Shown: in pieces, positions 22,565 to 27,601 of the stretch | Position numbering within the stretch: position 1 is the first letter of the stretch | Layout: every line of letters starts with the position of its first letter | From: CAZTLE01 sp964614415 | GTDB lineage: Bacteria; Bacteroidota; Bacteroidia; Flavobacteriales; Flavobacteriaceae | Length of the DNA stretch: 27,601 nt | Assembly (NCBI GenBank): GCA_964614415.1 | Contig: CAZTLE010000030.1 | Span: forward strand, 1-27,601 | Direction of reading: 5' to 3' | Notes under the pieces: generated by a model | Told to the model about the DNA's origin: nothing | Seen by the model: the letters and a program-made list of their open reading frames with translations, nothing else | The model's database searches: none | Translations under genes and position numbers: made by a program

Positions 22565-23086
22565 CTAGTCTCGATATACCAGCATGGTAAAATAATAGAC
22601 TCCGCGTTCGTCCTCGATTATTCCGAATCCCGCATCCGTATATGGCCCTTCGATCACCTGGCGGTGACTTGGGCTATTGAGCCACGCCTGTACCAGGGTT
22701 TCTGCGGCGGAATACCCATAGGCTACATTCTCTCCCACGGAAACGGCCCCCAGGTTTTTCAGTATGTTTGATCGGTATGCAAAGTTGTTATGACTTATTT
22801 TACCCTGGGCGATCATATAGTGTGCGTGTTCCACCGCCAACGCAGTGGCGTGAGACCGGTCGGCGGCAAGATCGTTCAGTTCAAGCGTTCTTCGGTGCTC
22901 GTTGATCAGTTGTAAAATTTCCAGGGCGAAAGGCCAATCGGATTCCTGTGCCAGGGAAAGCTGAACAGCGCTCTGAGGATTCGCGGTCGAAGTGTTCGGA
23001 TCGGTATCCACACCTTCGTCTTTGGAACAGGAACTGAATATCATAAGTAGGGTCAGGTAAATCAGGGTGAGTTTGAAAGTTTTCAT
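22565..23086 (-). CDS. CAP-domain (SCP/PR-1-like) lipoprotein
   Basis: 173 residues. The lipoprotein signal is MKTFKLTLIYLTLLMIFSSC, with the lipid cysteine at residue 20, followed by an acidic linker. The CAP domain is canonical: LQLINEHRRTLELNDLAADR, HATALAVEHAHYMI, GKISHNNFAYRS (His in SHNNF), VGENVAYGYSAAETLVQAWLNSP (Glu in GEN), SPSHRQVIEG (His) and DAGFGI ending in a beta strand. It belongs to the bacterial YkwD-type CAP proteins, which are exported; the biochemical role is unknown. It is monocistronic, with AATAAG(T/C)GG direct repeats 66-117 bp upstream of its start. Confidence 0.93.
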   Translation of the reverse strand: MKTFKLTLIYLTLLMIFSSCSKDEGVDTDPNTSTANPQSAVQLSLAQESDWPFALEILQLINEHRRTLELNDLAADRSHATALAVEHAHYMIAQGKISHNNFAYRSNILKNLGAVSVGENVAYGYSAAETLVQAWLNSPSHRQVIEGPYTDAGFGIIEDERGVYYFTMLVYRD

Positions 23087-23151
23087 GACGTAGATTCTTT
23101 AGTTTTCAGGGCAAAAGAATCATGGATCAGGGGCCTGTTAAACCGGGAAGT

Positions 23152-23203
23152 AATAAGTGGGAAAAGGGCCGTGTAATAAGCGGGCCGTACTGCGAATAAG
23201 TGG
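23152..23203. repeat. Three direct repeats AATAAG(T/C)GG, possible operator
   Basis: AATAAGTGG (23152-23160), AATAAGCGG (23175-23183) and AATAAGTGG (23195-23203) are spaced 23 and 20 bp apart, about two helical turns. They lie in the 423-bp gene-free stretch 23087-23509 upstream of the CAP lipoprotein gene. An 11-bp copy, AGTAATAAGTG, also occurs at 22491-22501 on the other side of that gene. The rest of the stretch holds the promoter at 23444-23474 and nothing else I can support. Confidence 0.4.
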
Positions 23204-23443
23204 ACGATACGAGGGCATATTGCAAAGAGAAATTATCGTAACTATCTGAAAAACAATTATTTGAAGTAATGAGGGAGAAATGCGCCATAAAGGGCAACCT
23301 TTGTAACAAACGGGAAATGGCATTCTGATTCCCTTAAATGACATATCAAAAGACTCAAAACCAGCCTAATAACAGGTGCTGGCGTACATCGGATTATGAT
23401 AACTTTTGAAGGAGAGCAATCGCAGCGCTCCAACATGCATAGC

Positions 23444-23474
23444 TTTGCTGTGGCCAATAGTTTCGGTATCTTTG
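23444..23474 (+). promoter_or_regulatory. Consensus Bacteroidota promoter for the lipoprotein-lipB operon
   Basis: TTTG (23444-23447), an exact 19-bp spacer, then TATCTTTG (23467-23474). Both boxes are perfect, and the ATG lies 35 bp downstream, for a leader of about 28-30 nt. This is the best promoter in the window. Confidence 0.85.
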
Positions 23475-23509
23475 TATATAATTTCTGACTAACCCTAACC
23501 AAGCACAAG

Positions 23510-24244
23510 ATGATTAAAAGAGCACTATTCGTATTCGTAGCTGTGGTCCTTATGGCCAGTTGTCAATTCACCGAAACCATGACCTTGAATGAGGACGGTA
23601 GTGGTCGTATGTCGGTCATGTTGGACATGAGTGAGATGATGGCCTTTGGTGGCATGGGAGAAGATACTACCGTCATTAAAATGGATACCCTTGTAGCTTT
23701 GAAAGATTATCTGGAAGAGAAGAAGGATAGCATTGCTCAATTGCCTATGGCCGAGCAAAAGCGTTTAAAGCGCATGGAGAATTTCAAGATGCGTATGTAC
23801 GCGGATAGTGATGTGAATGAAATGCTGCTCGACGTCTTTGTGGACTTCAATTCCATAGAAGAGGCCAATGATATCATGAACGGATTGGGTGAAAGCTCCA
23901 ACTTTCTGGATACCGTAGGCGATGTGCAGGTGAGTAAGGACGAATCTTCCGAAGATGTGATGGGAGTAAACTTCAGTTTTAAGGATGGTAAGTTTATGCG
24001 GGATGCCTACATCAAGGATCCTGAAAAGTATAAGGTTCAGCTGGACAGTCTGGGCGGTGCCGAAGCATTCCTTGGAGGGATGAAATACACAATTAAGTAC
24101 ACGTTTCCACGGAAGATCGTTAAGACCAACCAAGAGAATGCCACATTCTCTCTGGATGGAAAAACCATGGAATTTGAAGTAGGTTTTCTGGATTATTTCA
24201 AGAATCCGGATCTACTGGATATAGAAGTTGAACTTGAACAATAG
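23510..24244 (+). CDS. Lipoprotein of unknown function
   Basis: 244 residues. The lipoprotein signal is MIKRALFVFVAVVLMASC, with the lipid cysteine at residue 18. The opening of the mature part, TETMTLNEDGSGRMSVMLDM, is a beta hairpin seen on several flavobacterial lipoproteins whose function is unknown to me. The rest is mixed alpha/beta, methionine- and aspartate-rich, with a predicted exposed position in the inner leaflet of the outer membrane or the periplasm. It has the strongest promoter in the window. lipB starts 2 bp after its stop, so the two are co-transcribed; a functional link to lipoylation is not implied. Confidence 0.85.
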   Translation: MIKRALFVFVAVVLMASCQFTETMTLNEDGSGRMSVMLDMSEMMAFGGMGEDTTVIKMDTLVALKDYLEEKKDSIAQLPMAEQKRLKRMENFKMRMYADSDVNEMLLDVFVDFNSIEEANDIMNGLGESSNFLDTVGDVQVSKDESSEDVMGVNFSFKDGKFMRDAYIKDPEKYKVQLDSLGGAEAFLGGMKYTIKYTFPRKIVKTNQENATFSLDGKTMEFEVGFLDYFKNPDLLDIEVELEQ

Positions 24245-24246
24245 CA

Positions 24247-24960
24247 GTGAACAAGCAGGTTGAAATACAGGACCTTGGCTACAAGGATTATAAAGAGACC
24301 TGGGACTATCAGGAGGGACTCTTCAAGGAGATTCTGGACATTAAAATAAAGAATCGCCGGGAGGATGCCGGATTGGAGACGCCCAATCACTTTTTATTTG
24401 TCGAGCATCCCCATGTCTATACGCTGGGGAAGAGTGGTGACCTGTCTAATCTTCTTATTTCCGAAGAACAACTTGCCGCCGTGGATGCCAGTTTTTACAA
24501 GATCAATCGCGGGGGAGATATTACCTATCACGGTCCCGGACAGATCGTTGGATATCCTATCCTGGATCTGGAGAACTTTTTCACGGACATCCATAAGTAC
24601 CTGCGTCTTCTCGAAGAAATGATCATCCGCACCCTGGCCGATTACGGCCTTAAAGGAGAACGATCCCAGGGTGAGACAGGGGTCTGGTTGGATGTGGGCA
24701 CTCCGTTTGCCCGGAAGATATGTGCCATGGGAGTGCGCGCCAGCCGGTGGGTGACCATGCACGGCTTTGCGTTTAACGTGAATACCGATCTGGGGTATTT
24801 CGATCATATGATTCCATGCGGAATAAAAGGGAAGGCGGTTACCTCCCTGAATGTGGAGCTGGGTCGATCTCAAATACCAATGGATGAAGTAAAGCCAAAA
24901 TTACTCAAGCATTTTTCCGAACTTTTTGAAGCTACATTGCAAGAAAAAACCGAAGCCTAA
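24247..24960 (+). CDS. lipB: Octanoyltransferase (lipoyl/octanoyl-ACP:protein transferase)
   Basis: 237 residues, beginning at a GTG; no in-frame ATG precedes the conserved core. It moves octanoyl groups from acyl carrier protein to lipoyl domains of 2-oxoacid dehydrogenases and the glycine cleavage H protein, the first step of lipoate synthesis. Family motifs: FVEHPHVYTLGKSG, RGGDITYHGPGQIVGYPILD, the catalytic lysine in RKICAMGVRASRW (Lys157), MHGFAFNVNTDL, and the catalytic cysteine in MIPCGIKGKAVTSL (Cys191). It is coupled closely to the lipoprotein gene upstream. Its stop codon lies in the loop of the terminator at 24945-24972. Confidence 0.97.
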   Translation: MNKQVEIQDLGYKDYKETWDYQEGLFKEILDIKIKNRREDAGLETPNHFLFVEHPHVYTLGKSGDLSNLLISEEQLAAVDASFYKINRGGDITYHGPGQIVGYPILDLENFFTDIHKYLRLLEEMIIRTLADYGLKGERSQGETGVWLDVGTPFARKICAMGVRASRWVTMHGFAFNVNTDLGYFDHMIPCGIKGKAVTSLNVELGRSQIPMDEVKPKLLKHFSELFEATLQEKTEA

Positions 24961-24972
24961 ACTTCGGTTTTT
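24945..24972. terminator. Bidirectional terminator between lipB and the OmpA gene
   Basis: AAAAACCGAAG (24945-24955) and CTTCGGTTTTT (24962-24972) pair perfectly over 11 bp around a 6-nt loop that contains the lipB TAA. A and T tracts flank the stem on both sides, so it suits both convergent transcripts. Confidence 0.9.
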
Positions 24973-24991
24973 ATGTTTAAATGGGGAGTTA

Positions 24992-26518
24992 CTATTGTTT
25001 GATAAATTCCACCCGGCGATTTTGGGCCTTTCCTTTCGCGGTAGAATTATCGGCAACCGGTTCGGCTTCACCTTTTCCTTCGGTGGTGAGTCGATCGCCT
25101 GAAATGCCATAAGTAGTGATCAATGCTCGCTTTACGGCTTCGGCCCGGGATTTAGACAGCTTTAGATTGCTCTTGTCACTGCCGTCGTTATCGGTATGAC
25201 CCACGATCTTCAAACGCATTCCGTTCTCCTGTTGCAATACCTGGGAAATTTGTCGTAAAATTCCATAGGATTGTGCTTTGATAACAGATGAGCCCGAATC
25301 AAAGAGGATACCATTGGTGGAAACCTTTCCTTTGGATAATAGCGTACGTCTCAGATCCAAACCGCCTTCGGCCACTTTGAAATTAGTAATGTATACCTGC
25401 TCGGACCCGTCTTTGAATCCATGCAACTGAAGTTTAATGATGTTGGTAGTCTTGCCCTTGGGCATTAGCCGCGGCACATCGATGCACTTTTTCTGATTGA
25501 CCCATAACCGGAACCGCTGTTTGTTGACCGCTATGGAGAAATGATGTCGCTTTGTAATATGACCTCTTATGTCTGCTTTGATCTCGTTATTGATCTCCGT
25601 TTTTCGATTAACACTGTTGGCCACACGGAAACCGGGATCAACAAACAGGGCATAAGGAATGCGTATTTCCGCCCAGTTCCTACCTTTTTGAAAGCCGGTA
25701 GCTTCATCCAATAATATGAGTAACCTTGCTGCAGAGGAAGTCTTCCGATCAATACCTGTTGCTATGGCGTCGAATTCGATGGTATATTCTTCCGGCAGGG
25801 AAGACAGATCGGGATTGGTATAGGTGCTGTAGCCATTAGCAAGCTGTAGCCATTTTTCATCCGAATTGTTCAGTTTGACCAATTCTCCGCTACTATTGGT
25901 ATTCCACTTCGAGGGGAAATCACCCATATAGTCGTCCGAGAAATCGTCAAAGAATAGCAGCTTGTCTCCCGGAACGAAGTCAAACTTCGAGGACACCTGT
26001 ACTCCGCCAGAGTTTGAAGAGCTGTTTCCAGAGCCTCCGGACGAACTACCCCCGGTGCTTCCTGAATCACCGTTAGAACCCCCGTTCGAGGAGGTGTCAT
26101 CCTCGTCGGAATCTCCTTTTTGCTTTTTGAGTAATTCGTTGATTATCTCTGCACTGCGTTTCAGTGCTTTCTTGGAGCGATTGATTTGCAAGGTGGCTTT
26201 GGTCTGCTTTAGAGCCCCCTGGCCGTCCAGATCGGAAATAATGCTGGGTGCGCTCTCAGTGAGTCTGCTTATGTCTGTGAGCGCATTTTCCAACAGGTCA
26301 ATATCCTCGTCCGTTAGGTCCCGGCCGGATCTCACATTCTGATCATATCGATAGACGCGCTCGTAGATATCAAAGGACTCCCTTACGAAAGTATCTACAC
26401 TACTTATTCCAACACGACTGGTTGGACGTTTGAGCTTTTTCTTTTGAGCTTCGGTCACCTGCGTACCCAAAAGGAAGATGCAGGCGAGAAGCACAAGTGG
26501 TTTTAGGATGGATTTCAT
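24992..26518 (-). CDS. OmpA-family outer membrane/peptidoglycan-binding protein
   Basis: 508 residues. Signal peptide 1-24 (MKSILKPLVLLACIFLLGTQ then VTEAQ). A helical region (about 35-135) is followed by a low-complexity Ser/Gly/Asn/Asp linker (about 136-172), then a beta-rich, lectin-like (concanavalin/LamG-type) region (about 185-375, from LLFFDDFSDDYMGDFPSKWN). The last 110 residues are an OmpA domain: NGILFDSGSSVIKAQSYGIL, KIVGHTDNDGSDKSNLKLSK, SRAEAVKRAL, GKGEAEPVADNST, and NRRVEF, with the Asp and Arg that grip peptidoglycan. It likely ties the outer membrane to the cell wall. It ends the operon with the two genes upstream. Confidence 0.92.
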   Translation of the reverse strand: MKSILKPLVLLACIFLLGTQVTEAQKKKLKRPTSRVGISSVDTFVRESFDIYERVYRYDQNVRSGRDLTDEDIDLLENALTDISRLTESAPSIISDLDGQGALKQTKATLQINRSKKALKRSAEIINELLKKQKGDSDEDDTSSNGGSNGDSGSTGGSSSGGSGNSSSNSGGVQVSSKFDFVPGDKLLFFDDFSDDYMGDFPSKWNTNSSGELVKLNNSDEKWLQLANGYSTYTNPDLSSLPEEYTIEFDAIATGIDRKTSSAARLLILLDEATGFQKGRNWAEIRIPYALFVDPGFRVANSVNRKTEINNEIKADIRGHITKRHHFSIAVNKQRFRLWVNQKKCIDVPRLMPKGKTTNIIKLQLHGFKDGSEQVYITNFKVAEGGLDLRRTLLSKGKVSTNGILFDSGSSVIKAQSYGILRQISQVLQQENGMRLKIVGHTDNDGSDKSNLKLSKSRAEAVKRALITTYGISGDRLTTEGKGEAEPVADNSTAKGKAQNRRVEFIKQ

Positions 26519-26544
26519 AGCGATGGGTTTTAATGTTTTCAGAA

Positions 26545-27237
26545 TTAGTCATTGAAAGAATTCAGCACAATACGATTCATCAGATTTCCGGAGGCGTCAA
26601 AGTCCTCTTGTTGTACCATTCCGGGTCCTTCGGCCAACCACATTTTGGAAGAGATAGTGTACGGATAGCCCATGTTCATCTCCATGTTGAAGGCAATTAC
26701 ATAGCAGTCAAAAGTTCCGGCCGGTGTGGTAATGGTTTCTTCGGCTACAACCGTTCTATCATTGAAAGAAATAGAAAAGTTCATGCCCACACCTCCAACG
26801 GTAGCATTGATATTGAGACCTGCGTCAGGTAATGCATCACCCAAAGTGAGGTCGTTGGGAATAACCAGATTGGTACCGGTGATATCGTAGTCGGAACCCA
26901 GGCTACCTAGCATGCCGGGTCGTACAAAAGAGTTGAAATCAATGGCTACGGTGCCTCCATCGCAGGTCAGAGTGTATTCCGAACCTTGCAGTCGGTTGCC
27001 GTTATTGTCCTGCAGACTGTGACTCATGTTGGCAGTCTGAATGCCGGCTACTTCGGTCACGCTGTTGATCGCATAAACCACTGCCCCGGCCTGGTTACCC
27101 AATGCATCGTAAAAGAAATATTCGCACTCTACACCCTCTTCAAAAGGGTAAAAACGGCTACAATTGTATTGTGCGTGTACGGTCAGGATGGTACTGAACA
27201 GAACAACAACTGTAAAAAATTTCGTTGTTTTCATCAT
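26545..27237 (-). CDS. Secreted DUF3108-like protein
   Basis: 230 residues. Signal peptide MMKTTKFFTVVVLFSTILTVHAQ. The mature part is beta-rich with the pattern of DUF3108-like exported proteins: YPFEEGVECEYFFYDALGNQ, a central NLVIPNDLTLGDALPDAGL, TTPAGTFDCYVIAFNMEMNM, and the closing KMWLAEGPGMVQQEDFDASG. Cysteines occur at the start (YNC), in VECEY, in TCDGG and in DCYV. The biochemical role is unknown. Its start overlaps the stop of the 52-residue gene by 4 bp (ATGA), and the OmpA gene follows 26 bp after its stop, so the three form one operon. Family assignment is from pattern only. Confidence 0.8.
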   Translation of the reverse strand: MMKTTKFFTVVVLFSTILTVHAQYNCSRFYPFEEGVECEYFFYDALGNQAGAVVYAINSVTEVAGIQTANMSHSLQDNNGNRLQGSEYTLTCDGGTVAIDFNSFVRPGMLGSLGSDYDITGTNLVIPNDLTLGDALPDAGLNINATVGGVGMNFSISFNDRTVVAEETITTPAGTFDCYVIAFNMEMNMGYPYTISSKMWLAEGPGMVQQEDFDASGNLMNRIVLNSFND

Positions 27238-27392
27238 GTTTTGATTTTAAAGGTTATTTCTCCAATTACTTTGCGTTTGTGTACGATCTTTAGCGTGTAG
27301 TGGCCTTTCTCCAAATGATTTACGTTGAGATAGACCTTTTTGCTGAGCGACTCGAGTATGGGGGAATCGAAAACGGTTTGCTTTTTCTTCAT
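27234..27392 (-). CDS. Small protein, 52 residues, T9SS-tail-like beta pattern
   Basis: 52 residues (MKKKQTVFDSPILESLSKKV, then YLNVNHLEKGHYTLKIVHKR and KVIGEITFKIKT). No signal peptide or membrane helix. The second half, with NHLEKGHYTLKIVHKRKVIGEITFKI, has the same shape as the end of a type A T9SS sorting domain (compare SHLRAGVYLAAIHTVDGKIVNKRFI in the protein at 15434), but there is no export signal or cargo. Coding is supported by the ATGA overlap with the next gene, the conserved-looking beta pattern and an uninterrupted frame. It may be a free mini-domain, a relic, or a partner of the secreted protein after it. Confidence 0.65.
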   Translation of the reverse strand: MKKKQTVFDSPILESLSKKVYLNVNHLEKGHYTLKIVHKRKVIGEITFKIKT

Positions 27393-27493
27393 GATCGGCC
27401 GCTAAGACAACAGTATAAAAGTAGCTGTGTGCTTCGCTGCGCTATGTGACGGGTGTAACCAATGCAGGGAGATATGTAACGATGGGGGTGGCT

Positions 27494-27528
27494 AGTAGTG
27501 AGTAGTGGGTATTGAGTAGTGAGTGGTG
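27494..27528. repeat. Heptameric repeat, five units of AGTAGTG
   Basis: AGTAGTG, AGTAGTG, GGTATTG, AGTAGTG and AGTGGTG follow each other in exact 7-bp phase. The period equals that of the array at 13560-13643, though the sequence differs. No gene is seen in 27393-27601. Confidence 0.8.
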
Positions 27529-27540
27529 AGTTTTTTGTTG

Positions 27541-27590
27541 AATTGGGTAATCGGTGAATCGTTTAATTGGAGAATTTTCAAATCGGAATT
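27541..27590. repeat. Copy of the dispersed 16-bp repeat
   Basis: AATTGGGTAATCGGTG, AATCGTTTAATTGGAG and AATTTTCAAATCGGAA can be read as three degenerate 16-bp units like those at 679-742 (shared TTTTCAAATC core). It directly follows the heptamer array and reaches the window end. Confidence 0.4.
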
Positions 27591-27601
27591 TCGTTTCGCA
27601 C

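Noticed and set aside
24394..24873. 159-codon open frame antisense to lipB
   Set aside because: It lies wholly inside a confidently assigned gene on the other strand, has no recognisable domain or promoter, and is explained by codon composition.
25962..26342. 126-codon open frame antisense to the OmpA-family gene
   Set aside because: The Pro/Glu/Ser-rich translation mirrors the Ser/Gly linker of the OmpA gene; a shadow frame.

Overview
The window looks like chromosomal DNA of a marine-type Flavobacteriaceae bacterium (phylum Bacteroidota); I cannot name the genus. The case rests on several signals: a type IX secretion (T9SS) type A sorting domain, promoters of the Bacteroidota form TTTG-N19-TAnnTTTG (best example 23444-23474), flavobacterial families (DUF2157 with GDYXXLXY, S41 peptidase with helical N-domain, OmpA with a long pre-domain, IPDxxF leucine-rich protein), many lipoproteins, and AT-rich degenerate intergenic repeats. 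No rRNA, tRNA, IS element, prophage or CRISPR array was seen.

Layout. 1-2787: ferritin, a small secreted protein and a large helical protein of unknown function, with an inverted repeat built of 16-bp units between the first two. 2885-5314: promoter, then a three-gene membrane operon (YiaA/B-like, DUF2157, GDYXXLXY) closed by a hairpin terminator. 5360-10598: minus-strand genes for a DCC thiol protein, a DUF805/adenosine deaminase lipoprotein/YceI operon, an S41 peptidase and a CAP lipoprotein. 10721-13444: lysS with a clear terminator, and a thioredoxin-fold/TPR protein. 13560-13807: minisatellites. 13823-15126: a membrane-anchored LuxR-type regulator divergent from a 52-residue YqaE/Pmp3 gene. 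15434-17930: two secreted proteins, one T9SS-sorted and one with at least 14 exact 15-residue repeats. 18030-22381: an alpha/beta hydrolase, a two-component system, and, converging on it, two small paralogous GerE-like proteins. 22565-24960: a CAP lipoprotein, then a lipoprotein and lipB. 24992-27392: a minus-strand operon of a 52-residue protein, a DUF3108-like secreted protein and an OmpA-family protein.

Most of the genes are ordinary. The parts that deserve a second look are: (a) the kinase/regulator pair whose 3' end overlaps, antisense, a two-gene operon of degenerate GerE-like paralogues preceded by a perfect 8-3-8 palindrome; (b) the secreted 15-residue-repeat protein; (c) two small translated-looking genes (14968-15126 and 27234-27392); (d) several promoters with the -7 box only 2-15 nt from the start codon, suggesting leaderless or very short-leader mRNAs; and (e) heptameric and 16-bp intergenic repeats.
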